Source: Limousia pullorum (GTDB lineage Bacteria; Bacillota; Clostridia; Oscillospirales; Acutalibacteraceae). From it: a stretch of 11,274 bases of DNA. Positions within the stretch are counted from its first letter, which is position 1. The number at the start of each line of letters is the position of its first letter. Of the stretch, positions 1 through 6,585 are shown piece after piece. The position numbers were made by a program, and so were the translations under genes. Under the pieces are notes generated by a model, which saw only the letters and a program-made list of their open reading frames with translations, was not told where the DNA came from and did no database searches. Where the stretch lies: the NCBI GenBank assembly GCA_018714545.1, contig DVNG01000010.1:1-11274 (forward strand), written 5' to 3'.

Positions 1-15
1 AAAACAAATATTTTT

Positions 16-23
16 AAGGAGAG
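16..23 (+). promoter_or_regulatory. Ribosome binding site of putP
   Basis: AAGGAGAG lies 9 bases before the ATG at 33. An ATG at 26 is closer to the site but is out of frame with putP, so the site selects the ATG at 33. The putP promoter must lie left of the window. Confidence 0.8.
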
Positions 24-32
24 AGATGTTTA

Positions 33-1595
33 ATGGATAAGATTATTATCTTAATCGCATTTGCCGTCTATATGGTAGTTATGATTGTCATCGGCGCTGT
101 CTATGTAAAAAACACAAAGACAAACGAAGACTACTTCCTGGGCGGCAGAAATCTCGGCAGCTGGACTGCGGCCCTTTCCGCACAGGCTTCCGACATGAGC
201 GGCTGGCTCTTGATGGGTCTTCCCGGCGCCGTTTACATTGCAGGAACCGGCGAAATATGGATAGCTATAGGACTTTTGATTGGTACGGTTTTAAACTGGT
301 ATTTGGTTTCCGGCAGACTTCGCCGCTACACAATCAAAGCTAACAACGCTTTGACAATCCCAGGATACTTTGAAAACCGCTTCCATGATAAAACCGGTAT
401 TCTCCAGGTTGTATCATCTGTAATTATCACTATTTTCTTTACAGTTTACACTGCATCAGCTTTCAGCTCAGGCGCAAAGCTCTTTGCAACTGTTTTTTCC
501 GACGGCTCAACAGAGGGATTTAACAGCACATATATTTATGGTCTTGTTGTTGCTGCTGTTGTTATTCTTGTTTACACATTCATGGGCGGATTTAAAGCTG
601 TATGCGCTACTGACTTGGTTCAGGGCTTCATGATGCTTATCGCAATCCTTGCTGTTCCGATTTTGGCTTACGGCATGCTTACATACAACACAGGTTTCCA
701 CGATGCACTTGTTGCAAACGGTGTTGAAAATCCTGAGAATTATCTCAACTTCATGAAAAATGCTGACGGCTCACCTGTAAGCGTGGTTTCCATTATTTCA
801 AACCTTGGCTGGGCTTTGGGTTACTTCGGTATGCCTCACATTCTTGTAAGATTTATGGCTATCAAAAGCGAAGCTGAAGTTAAAAAATCAAGAACAATCG
901 CTATTGTTTGGATTATCCTTTCACTTGGCGCTGCATGTATGATAGGTCTTGTAGCAAGAGGATTCTTGACCACACAGCTTGATGCTTCAACACAGGAAAC
1001 AGTATTCATCAAGCTTATTCAGCAGCTGTTCTCAAACAATTATCTGCTTCTCTTTATCGGCGGTGTATTCCTCTGCGGTATTCTTGCAGCTGTTATGTCT
1101 ACAGCTGACAGCCAGCTTCTCGTTACTGCTTCCGCAGTTTCAGAAGACCTTTACAGAGGCACAATCAACAAAAATGCAAGCGACAAAAAATCCCTTGCAG
1201 TGGGCAGAGCTGCTGTTGTAGTTGTTGCAATAGTTGCCGCATTTATTGCCCTTGACCCTAACAGCAGTATCATGGGACTTGTTTCAAATGCATGGGCAGG
1301 CTTTGGTGCCGCTTTCGGTCCTGTTATTATCTTCTCACTGTTCTGGAGACGTTCAAATTTGCAGGGAGCTGTAAGCGCAATGGCAATCGGTGCTCTTACA
1401 ATTATCGTTTGGGATTACATTCCATTTATAAACGGTCAGACTTTGGGCGATGCTACAGGACTTTATTCTCTGGTTGTAGGGTTTATTTTAGCTTCCGCAG
1501 CTATGATTATAGTTTCCCTTGCAACAAAAGCTCCCGGAAAAGAAATTACAGACGAGTTTGACGCTGTAAAATCCGGAAATGTTGAAGGTTGCTAA
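33..1595 (+). CDS. putP: Sodium/proline symporter PutP
   Basis: This is a membrane carrier of the sodium:solute symporter (SSS) family that takes up proline together with Na+. The 520 residues match the usual length and the 13-helix LeuT-like fold of PutP. Residues 34-66 (DYFLGGRNLG, then ALSAQASDMSGWLLMGLPGA) closely resemble E. coli PutP as I recall it, including Asp54 and Ser56, which correspond to its Na+-site residues Asp55 and Ser57. The second Na+-site motif, MSTADSQLL, is at 355-363 with Ser356 and Thr357. The tail after about residue 498 is short, charged and cytoplasmic. The gene has its own terminator, and the next gene has its own promoters, so it is probably a single-gene unit or the last gene of an operon starting off the window. 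Proline as substrate is inferred from the close PutP match; another SSS solute is less likely. Confidence 0.93.
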   Translation: MDKIIILIAFAVYMVVMIVIGAVYVKNTKTNEDYFLGGRNLGSWTAALSAQASDMSGWLLMGLPGAVYIAGTGEIWIAIGLLIGTVLNWYLVSGRLRRYTIKANNALTIPGYFENRFHDKTGILQVVSSVIITIFFTVYTASAFSSGAKLFATVFSDGSTEGFNSTYIYGLVVAAVVILVYTFMGGFKAVCATDLVQGFMMLIAILAVPILAYGMLTYNTGFHDALVANGVENPENYLNFMKNADGSPVSVVSIISNLGWALGYFGMPHILVRFMAIKSEAEVKKSRTIAIVWIILSLGAACMIGLVARGFLTTQLDASTQETVFIKLIQQLFSNNYLLLFIGGVFLCGILAAVMSTADSQLLVTASAVSEDLYRGTINKNASDKKSLAVGRAAVVVVAIVAAFIALDPNSSIMGLVSNAWAGFGAAFGPVIIFSLFWRRSNLQGAVSAMAIGALTIIVWDYIPFINGQTLGDATGLYSLVVGFILASAAMIIVSLATKAPGKEITDEFDAVKSGNVEGC

Positions 1596-1630
1596 TTATT
1601 ATAATAGTTTTATATTCAATATCATTATTT

Positions 1631-1668
1631 CACCTGTATTTCCCCGGAAATGCAGGTGGTTTTCATTT
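1631..1668 (+). terminator. Rho-independent terminator after putP
   Basis: The arms CACCTGTATTTCC (1631-1643) and GGAAATGCAGGTG (1646-1658) pair along almost their full length with one G-U pair. The innermost pairs must stay open to form the loop. A T-rich run follows from 1660. It lies 36 bases after the putP stop. Confidence 0.85.
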
Positions 1669-1741
1669 GACTGATTTTTCACAGTATTTTCATATTAAAT
1701 CTTATTTCATTCTCCTGGGGAAACACAAAGGGTAATCCTCG

Positions 1742-1750
1742 TGCTATAAT
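1742..1750 (+). promoter_or_regulatory. Candidate distal promoter P1 for nrdDG (extended -10)
   Basis: TGC directly followed by TATAAT forms an extended -10 element (TGn-TATAAT). No good -35 hexamer stands 17 bases upstream, which is usual for extended -10 promoters. Transcription would start near 1757, giving an nrdD leader of more than 300 bases containing both NrdR-type boxes and all the inverted repeats. Confidence 0.45.
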
Positions 1751-1794
1751 GTATACAATTTCGATTTTCGGGTCTTTGGGATTTTCACACTTTA

Positions 1795-1810
1795 ACACTA
1801 CATATTGTGA
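1795..1810 (+). promoter_or_regulatory. NrdR-box-like operator 1
   Basis: ACACTACATATTGTGA fits the NrdR box consensus (acaCwAtATaTwGtgt as I recall it) at nearly every position, with CAC...GTG symmetric halves. NrdR is the ATP-cone repressor of ribonucleotide reductase operons. The site is 45 bases downstream of the P1 -10 hexamer and shares the exact core ACTACATATTGTG with box 2. The nrdR gene is not in the window. Confidence 0.7.
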
Positions 1811-1845
1811 CAATTTATTTTTATAGGCACATTTTGTAGAGAAAA

Positions 1846-1917
1846 AAATTTGGTACTATTTTAGAAACGCATATTTTTTGATGATTAAAAATCGTCAATT
1901 TTACCAAATTTACCAAA
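1846..1917 (+). repeat. Inverted repeat with tandem 9-base repeat upstream of P2
   Basis: AAATTTGGTA (1846-1855) is the exact reverse complement of TACCAAATTT (1902-1911). Between them is a second hairpin, TGATGAT (1879-1885) with ATCGTCA (1891-1897), with one G-T pair. TTTACCAAA occurs twice in direct tandem (1900-1908 and 1909-1917), so the TACCAAA/TTTGGTA word appears three times in 72 bases. It could be an RNA structure in the P1 transcript or DNA sites for an unknown regulator just upstream of the P2 -35. Confidence 0.5.
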
Positions 1918-1932
1918 CCGTTAAAATCCCCA

Positions 1933-1961
1933 TTGACTAACGGCAATATATGGGCTATACT
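1933..1961 (+). promoter_or_regulatory. Promoter P2 of nrdDG
   Basis: TTGACT (1933-1938) and TATACT (1956-1961) are separated by exactly 17 bases, a good housekeeping-sigma promoter. The start should be near 1968, about 103 bases before the nrdD ATG. NrdR-type box 2 begins 20 bases after the -10, in the initially transcribed region, a suitable place for a repressor. Confidence 0.75.
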
Positions 1962-1980
1962 TAACAAGCTGGCTTTTTTA

Positions 1981-1996
1981 ATACTACATATTGTGT
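1981..1996 (+). promoter_or_regulatory. NrdR-box-like operator 2
   Basis: ATACTACATATTGTGT has the same 13-base core as box 1 (ACTACATATTGTG) and an equally good fit to the NrdR consensus. It lies just downstream of P2. The two boxes are 186 bases apart, much farther than the roughly three-turn spacing common for paired NrdR boxes. This suggests either that each controls its own promoter or that they interact by looping. Confidence 0.75.
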
Positions 1997-2003
1997 TAAA
2001 AAT

Positions 2004-2036
2004 AAATCTCAACCACAAATTATGGTTGAGGTTTTC
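2004..2036 (+). terminator. Leader hairpin with T-run (possible attenuator) before nrdD
   Basis: CTCAACCA (2008-2015) pairs perfectly with TGGTTGAG (2023-2030) across a 7-base loop. Outer A-T pairs and one G-T pair extend the stem to about 12. GTTTTCT follows at 2031-2037. It looks like a weak intrinsic terminator inside the nrdD leader, 34 bases before the start codon. It could attenuate transcription or simply protect the 5' end of the message. No clear competing antiterminator was seen. Confidence 0.5.
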
Positions 2037-2070
2037 TAAAAATAAAAATATAGAGAGAGGAAGCGGAAAA

Positions 2071-4419
2071 ATGATAAAAACAATCATAAAAAGGGATGGC
2101 AGATCCGTTCCCTTCGATATAGAAAAGATATCGCAGGCTATTTACAAGGCAGCTCAGGCAATCGGCGGCAATGACTACGAGGCAGCTAAGGAACTGGCTG
2201 TTCAGGTATGTGATTATCTTGAAAATACGGAACATCAGACAGAACCTACTGTTGAGCATGTACAGGATACAGTTGAAAAGGTTCTTATTGAAAACGGTCA
2301 CGCAAGAACAGCTAAGGAGTACATCCTCTATCGTTCTGAAAGAACCAGAATCAGAGAGATGAACACAAAGCTCATGAAAATCTATGAGGATTTGACATTT
2401 AAGCCTGCTGAGGACAATGATATAAAGCGTGAAAACGCAAATATCGACGGCGATACAGCAATGGGAACTATGCTCAAATACGGTTCTGAGGGCGCTAAGC
2501 AGTTCTATGAGATGTATATTTTAAATCCAAAGCACGCAAAGGCTCACAGAAACGGAGATATTCACATCCACGATTTGGATTTCCTCACACTCACCACAAC
2601 ATGCTGTCAGATTGACCTTATAAAGCTTTTCGACGGCGGTTTCTGCACAGGCCACGGCTATCTCCGTGAGCCAAACGACATTGCATCCTACTCCGCTCTT
2701 GCATGTATTGCAATTCAGTCAAACCAGAACGACCAGCACGGCGGTCAGAGTATTCCAAACTTTGATTACGGCATGGCTAAGGGCGTTGCAAAAACATACA
2801 GAAGAATTTACAGACAGAACCTTGCACGTGCAATTGAACTGCTCTGCGACGATGATGACGCTATAAACACAGGCAAGGAAATCTGCGACAAGGCTGAGGA
2901 AATCAGCGGACAGTGGCCAAAGCTTGAGGACGGCAAGGTATACATGGATGAAGAAATAAAGATTTTAACAGACATGTACGGCGAAAAGCTTTCAGGAAAG
3001 CTTCAGAGATTTGCATTCAGACACGCTGAAAAAGAAACCGACAGAGCTTGCTATCAGGCTATGGAGGCTCTTGTACACAACCTCAACACAATGCACAGCC
3101 GTGCAGGTGCTCAGATACCTTTTAGCTCTTTGAACTACGGCACAGACACCTCTCCTGAGGGCAGAATGGTTATGAAAAACGTACTGCTTGCCACAGAAGC
3201 AGGCCTCGGAAACGGCGAAACACCTATCTTCCCTATACACATTTTCAAGGTTAAGGAAGGCGTAAACTTCAACCCGGGCGATCCTAACTACGATTTGTTT
3301 AAGCTTGCATGCAGAGTTTCCGCAAAGCGTCTTTTCCCGAACTTCTCTTTCCTTGACGCACCTTTCAACCTCCAGTATTACAAAGAGGGACATCCGGAAA
3401 CAGAGTGCGCATACATGGGATGCCGTACAAGAGTTATTGCAAACCACTATGACCCATCAAGAGAAATCGTAAACGGCAGAGGAAATCTCAGCTTTACTTC
3501 TATCAACCTGCCAAGACTTGCTATCCTTGCAAATAAAAATGTTGATTTCTTCTTTGAGCAGCTTGATAACATGATTGACCTTGTTATCGACCAGCTTCTT
3601 GCAAGATTTGAAATTCAGTGTCAGAAGCTCGTTAAAAACTATCCTTTCCTTATGGGACAAGGCGTTTGGATAGACAGCGAAAAGCTTAACCCTAATGACT
3701 CAGTTCGTGAGGTTTTGAAACACGGAACACTCACCTGCGGCTTTATCGGACTTGCAGAGTGCCTTAAGGCTCTTACAGGAAAACACCACGGCGAAAGCAT
3801 GGAATCTCAGCGTCTGGGCCTTGAAATCGTAGGCTACATGCGCAAGAGAATGAACCAGGCAAGCGAGCAGTACAACCTGAACTTCTCCCTTATCGCAACA
3901 CCTGCCGAGGGACTTTCAGGCAGATTTGTAAGAATAGACAAAGAACGTTTCGGAGTTATTCCGGGAGTTACAGACAGAGATTATTATACAAACTCTTTCC
4001 ACGTACCTGTATATTACAACATCTCAGCTTTTGAGAAAATCAAGATTGAAGCACCGTATCACAATCTGACAAACGGCGGTCACATCTCATACATTGAGCT
4101 TGACGGTGACCCAACTGAAAACCTTGAGGCTTTCGAGCAGGTTATCAGATACATGAAGGAATGCGGTATCGGCTACGGCTCAATAAACCACCCTGTAGAC
4201 CGTGACCCTGTTTGCGGACACACAGGTATTATCGGCGAAACCTGTCCTCACTGCGGCAGAAAAGAAGGCGACAGCGGCATCGGATTTGAGAGAATAAGAA
4301 GAATTACAGGTTACCTTGTAGGAACTGTTGACCGCTTCAACAACGCTAAAAAAGCCGAGGTTCACGACAGAGTTAAACACAGCCTTGGAACCTGCGAATG
4401 TGCTGAGGAGATCGGCTGA
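2071..4419 (+). CDS. nrdD: Anaerobic (class III) ribonucleoside-triphosphate reductase NrdD
   Basis: This enzyme reduces ribonucleoside triphosphates to deoxyribonucleotides without oxygen, using a glycyl radical installed by NrdG. The start is the ATG at 2071, preceded by GAGAGGAAG. The reading frame stays open upstream to 1933, but that region is promoter and operator DNA. The product is 782 residues. An ATP-cone allosteric domain occupies about 1-95 (KRDGRSVPFD, then NGHARTAKEYILYR). The catalytic barrel follows, with candidate radical cysteines Cys212 and Cys451 (MGCRTRV) and the active-site stretch ATPAEGLSGRF near 610-619. The glycyl radical site is RRITGYLVG, with Gly747. A zinc-ribbon-like region at 712-728 has Cys715, Cys725 and Cys728, but Asp712 stands where a first CxxC cysteine is expected. 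The C-terminal tail carries a CEC pair (775, 777). nrdG follows two bases after the stop. Confidence 0.96.
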   Translation: MIKTIIKRDGRSVPFDIEKISQAIYKAAQAIGGNDYEAAKELAVQVCDYLENTEHQTEPTVEHVQDTVEKVLIENGHARTAKEYILYRSERTRIREMNTKLMKIYEDLTFKPAEDNDIKRENANIDGDTAMGTMLKYGSEGAKQFYEMYILNPKHAKAHRNGDIHIHDLDFLTLTTTCCQIDLIKLFDGGFCTGHGYLREPNDIASYSALACIAIQSNQNDQHGGQSIPNFDYGMAKGVAKTYRRIYRQNLARAIELLCDDDDAINTGKEICDKAEEISGQWPKLEDGKVYMDEEIKILTDMYGEKLSGKLQRFAFRHAEKETDRACYQAMEALVHNLNTMHSRAGAQIPFSSLNYGTDTSPEGRMVMKNVLLATEAGLGNGETPIFPIHIFKVKEGVNFNPGDPNYDLFKLACRVSAKRLFPNFSFLDAPFNLQYYKEGHPETECAYMGCRTRVIANHYDPSREIVNGRGNLSFTSINLPRLAILANKNVDFFFEQLDNMIDLVIDQLLARFEIQCQKLVKNYPFLMGQGVWIDSEKLNPNDSVREVLKHGTLTCGFIGLAECLKALTGKHHGESMESQRLGLEIVGYMRKRMNQASEQYNLNFSLIATPAEGLSGRFVRIDKERFGVIPGVTDRDYYTNSFHVPVYYNISAFEKIKIEAPYHNLTNGGHISYIELDGDPTENLEAFEQVIRYMKECGIGYGSINHPVDRDPVCGHTGIIGETCPHCGRKEGDSGIGFERIRRITGYLVGTVDRFNNAKKAEVHDRVKHSLGTCECAEEIG

Positions 4420-4421
4420 TT

Positions 4422-4946
4422 ATGGAAAAACAGCACACCTTAAGACTTGCAGGAGTTATAAGAGAATCCATAGTGGATGGCCCGGGAATAAGAATGACAG
4501 TTTTTGTTCAGGGCTGTCCCCATCACTGCAAAGGCTGTCACAATGCAAAAACCTGGGATTTTGAAGGCGGCTACGACGCACAGCCCGAAAGACTTATTGA
4601 AGAGGCAAAAAAAGACCCTCTTTTGAAAGGTCTTACCTTTTCAGGCGGCGAGCCTTTCTGTCAGGCAGAGGCTTTGAGCTATCTCGGAAAGCTTGCCCAC
4701 GAAGCCGGATTTGATGTTTTCACCTACACAGGCTACACATTTGAAGAGCTTTTAGAGGGTTCAAAAGAAAATCCCCAGTGGATGGAGCTTTTAAAGGAAT
4801 GTGACTATCTGGTAGACGGGCCTTTCATATTAGAGCAAAAAAATATTCTGCTTCGTTTCAGAGGAAGCAAAAATCAGAGAATTCTGGAAGTTAAAAAATC
4901 CCTTGAAGCGGGAAAAGCGGTTATTTCCGAAGAATACAATAAATGA
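4422..4946 (+). CDS. nrdG: Anaerobic ribonucleotide reductase activating protein NrdG
   Basis: This radical-SAM activase cleaves S-adenosylmethionine with a [4Fe-4S] cluster and abstracts hydrogen from the NrdD glycine (Gly747 in the gene before it). The 174 residues match the family length. The cluster motif is CPHHCKGC (Cys32, Cys36, Cys39, CxxxCxxC), preceded by the usual DGPGIRMTVFVQG stretch and followed by HNAKTWDF. The SAM-binding TFSGGEPF motif is near 72-79, and YTGYTFEEL and the DYLVDGPF segment are also typical of NrdG. Its ATG is two bases after the nrdD TGA, so translational coupling is likely and the two proteins are made together. A strong terminator follows. Confidence 0.96.
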   Translation: MEKQHTLRLAGVIRESIVDGPGIRMTVFVQGCPHHCKGCHNAKTWDFEGGYDAQPERLIEEAKKDPLLKGLTFSGGEPFCQAEALSYLGKLAHEAGFDVFTYTGYTFEELLEGSKENPQWMELLKECDYLVDGPFILEQKNILLRFRGSKNQRILEVKKSLEAGKAVISEEYNK

Positions 4947-4951
4947 CAATC

Positions 4952-4981
4952 AACAGGCTGCATTTTGCGGCCTGTTTTTTT
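4952..4981 (+). terminator. Rho-independent terminator of nrdDG
   Basis: ACAGGC (4953-4958) pairs with GCCTGT (4970-4975), and TGC/GCG inner pairs extend the stem. A run of T residues follows to 4981. It begins six bases after the nrdG stop. Confidence 0.9.
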
Positions 4982-4991
4982 ATAAAAAGAT

Positions 4992-5020
4992 TTTAAATAA
5001 CATACTAATTATGTTATAAT
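4992..5020 (+). promoter_or_regulatory. Promoter with overlapping palindrome before the small membrane protein gene
   Basis: TTTAAA (4992-4997) and TATAAT (5015-5020) are 17 bases apart. The spacer is filled by a perfect inverted repeat: ATAACATA (4997-5004), five bases, then TATGTTAT (5010-5017). This runs into the -10 hexamer, the position of a classic repressor operator. The regulator is unknown. Confidence 0.6.
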
Positions 5021-5037
5021 AAGTTAAACAGCAAGTC

Positions 5038-5045
5038 AAAAGGGG
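5038..5045 (+). promoter_or_regulatory. Ribosome binding site selecting a TTG start
   Basis: AAAAGGGG ends at 5045. An in-frame GTG at 5045 overlaps this site and cannot be the start. The TTG at 5054 is 8 bases downstream and fits. Confidence 0.65.
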
Positions 5046-5053
5046 TGTTATCT

Positions 5054-5365
5054 TTGTCGTACTTCATAACAATGCTTATAATAGGGATTTTAATAATTCT
5101 GCTGGGTTATTTAATCGGATTCAAAGGCAAAATTCAGCTTATTCACTCTTACCATTATAAGAATGTTAAGGACAAGGATAAGAAAGCCTACACAAGAATT
5201 ATGGGGTTTGGAACAGGCGTTATTGGGGCATTTATAACAATAGGCGCATTTTTATATCTGGGCTTTGGTACTGCCGGAGCTTCTTCCGCCATACTCCCCG
5301 GACTTATATTGGGTTTAGGAATAATTGTTTACGCCCAGTATAAATACAACGGCGGTATATTTTGA
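5054..5365 (+). CDS. Small three-helix membrane protein, DUF3784-like
   Basis: The protein is 103 residues with the TTG start chosen from the ribosome binding site. It has predicted membrane helices at about 4-22, 50-70 and 75-94. Between the first two lies a charged loop with IQLIHSYHYKNVKDKDKKAYTR, similar in position and character to the LIAGYNxxxKEEKKKYD loop of DUF3784 proteins of Firmicutes. The family has no established function. There is no signal peptide and there are no catalytic motifs. It has its own promoter with a possible operator and lies between two terminated or separately promoted units, so it is probably transcribed alone. The family assignment rests on the pattern of helix, basic loop and two helices and is moderate. 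Confidence 0.7.
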   Translation: MSYFITMLIIGILIILLGYLIGFKGKIQLIHSYHYKNVKDKDKKAYTRIMGFGTGVIGAFITIGAFLYLGFGTAGASSAILPGLILGLGIIVYAQYKYNGGIF

Positions 5366-5439
5366 TTTTTGTAGGTTTCTTTTGATAATTGTTACAAAAA
5401 CGAACCTTAAAATGAATTTAAGTTATATATGAAAATCCC

Positions 5440-5468
5440 TTGACTTAAATATACTTTAAATGTAGAAT
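5440..5468 (+). promoter_or_regulatory. Promoter of the ATP-grasp gene
   Basis: TTGACT (5440-5445) and TAGAAT (5463-5468) are 17 bases apart, with an expected start near 5475 and a leader of about 33 bases. Just upstream, CTTAAA (5406-5411) and TTTAAG (5417-5422) form a short inverted repeat that could be a protein site but may be chance in AT-rich DNA. Confidence 0.75.
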
Positions 5469-5507
5469 AGTACAAGTGTAAAATAAAAGACAAAGGGATT
5501 GAGAATA

Positions 5508-6524
5508 TTGGCAGCATCATATGTTTTGAGAATACTTAAAGGCGCAAGCTTTTCAAGAATGTCTAAGGTCATCGACAAGGTCAAGGAAAAAAGCGGCAAA
5601 AACAAGGTTTCAATTTTCTTTGACATGGTCAACTGCTCCATAAGATACGGCGCAGGCTACTATGACTATCTTCTTTCAGAATACTACAACATGAACGGCG
5701 CTGAAAGAAAAACATATATGACACGTGTAAAAAATAAAAATCTTATTATGAGCCTTAACGACCAGAACTACTCATATATCTTCGACCAGAAAAATGTTTT
5801 CGATGAGAAGTTTAAGGATTTTTTGGGCAGAGAGGTTTTGGACATTGCTAAAATCGACTTTGAAAGATTTAAAAAGTTTGTTGAGGGCAAGGAAAGCTTT
5901 TTTGCAAAGCCATACATAGGTGAAAGCGGTAAAGGCATTGAAAAGCTCCATGTAGCTGACTTTAAATCTGTTGAAGAGCTTTATAAGTACGTTACAAACA
6001 AGGAGAAAAACTTCGGCGTTATTGAAGAGGTTATTGTTCAACATCCGGACGCTGCAAGAATTTATCCCCCATCACTTAACTGTCTGAGAATTGTTACCCT
6101 TGTAAAGGACAATGTTCCGCACCTTGTTTATGCTGTATTTAAGACAGGCAACAACGGAAATGTGGTTGATAACCTTGAAAGCGGCGGTCTTGCTGCAAAA
6201 TTCGACATGGAAAAAGGCGAAATCTGCGGTCAGGGTCACATGTCCTCAATGGAAAAATACGACGTTCATCCATATACCGGTATTCCTTTTAAGGGCTACA
6301 AGCTCCCATATCTCAAGGAGATTAAGGAAATGGTATTTAAAGCCGCTTTGGTTGTACCTGAGATTAAGTATGTGGGCTGGGACGTATGCATAACAGAAAA
6401 CGGCCCTGCAATCATCGAGGGCAACGACTACCCGGGTTACGACTTCCCTCAGTACTACGATGACGGTACTCCGAGAGTAGGTCTTTTGAAAAGAATTCAG
6501 GAAATACTGCCTGATTTTAAATAA
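5508..6524 (+). CDS. Sugar-transfer-associated type ATP-grasp enzyme (orphan)
   Basis: This is a cytoplasmic 338-residue protein that looks like the ATP-grasp family often found in polysaccharide clusters (ATPgrasp_ST in Pfam). ATP-grasp enzymes join a carboxylate to an amine or thiol using ATP. ATP-binding and metal-binding elements are visible: FFAKPYIGESGKGI (131-144, Lys134), VIEEVIVQHP (171-180, adenine hinge), NCLRIVT (191-197, Arg194), GWDVCITENGPAIIEGN (290-306) with Asp292, Glu304 and Asn306 as likely Mg2+ ligands. The N-terminal 120 residues are basic and lack a recognised domain. I chose the TTG at 5508 because AAAGGG (5492-5497) is 10 bases upstream, while the TTG at 5499 touches it. 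No glycosyltransferase or capsule gene is nearby, so the substrate is unknown. Confidence 0.82.
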   Translation: MAASYVLRILKGASFSRMSKVIDKVKEKSGKNKVSIFFDMVNCSIRYGAGYYDYLLSEYYNMNGAERKTYMTRVKNKNLIMSLNDQNYSYIFDQKNVFDEKFKDFLGREVLDIAKIDFERFKKFVEGKESFFAKPYIGESGKGIEKLHVADFKSVEELYKYVTNKEKNFGVIEEVIVQHPDAARIYPPSLNCLRIVTLVKDNVPHLVYAVFKTGNNGNVVDNLESGGLAAKFDMEKGEICGQGHMSSMEKYDVHPYTGIPFKGYKLPYLKEIKEMVFKAALVVPEIKYVGWDVCITENGPAIIEGNDYPGYDFPQYYDDGTPRVGLLKRIQEILPDFK

Positions 6525-6535
6525 GTTTTTTGATT

Positions 6536-6571
6536 CACCACCTGTAATTTTTTCAGGTGGTGTTTTATAAT
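6536..6571 (+). terminator. Rho-independent terminator after the ATP-grasp gene
   Basis: CACCACCTG (6536-6544) and CAGGTGGTG (6554-6562) form a perfect 9-pair stem with a 9-base loop, followed by TTTTATAAT. The next gene starts only 15 bases after it. Confidence 0.88.
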
Positions 6572-6585
6572 GTGAAAGGACAACT

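Larger units (their letters stand above)
1596..2070 (+). other. Regulatory region between putP and nrdD (no gene)
   Basis: I see no credible gene in these 475 bases. From left to right they hold the putP terminator, an extended -10 promoter (1742-1750), a NrdR-type box (1795-1810) and an inverted-repeat block with a tandem TTTACCAAA repeat (1846-1917). These are followed by a second promoter (1933-1961), a second NrdR-type box (1981-1996), a hairpin with a T-run (2004-2036) and the nrdD ribosome binding site. The length and density of elements suggest that control of the anaerobic ribonucleotide reductase is the purpose of the whole region. Confidence 0.75.

Noticed and set aside
1933..2070. 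In-frame upstream extension of nrdD from TTG at 1933 (46 extra residues)
   Set aside because: This stretch contains the -35 and -10, a NrdR-type box and a hairpin, and lacks a ribosome binding site. The ATG at 2071 has GAGAGGAAG before it, and the protein then starts as the ATP-cone does.
2992..3447. 151-residue open frame on the minus strand inside nrdD
   Set aside because: It lies fully opposite a strongly conserved gene, has a Cys-rich low-complexity composition and matches no domain I recognise. It is a shadow of codon usage on the other strand.
5373..5407. Imperfect inverted repeat AGGTT...AACCT after the DUF3784-like gene as a terminator
   Set aside because: The arms have mismatches and a 12-base or longer loop, and no T-run follows on the plus strand. 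The signal is too weak to call.
6566..6571. TATAAT as a promoter of the fetA-like gene
   Set aside because: It is the T-run of the terminator, has no reasonable -35 17 bases upstream (TGTAAT), and a start near 6578 would fall within the ribosome binding site. It is kept only as a question in the findings.
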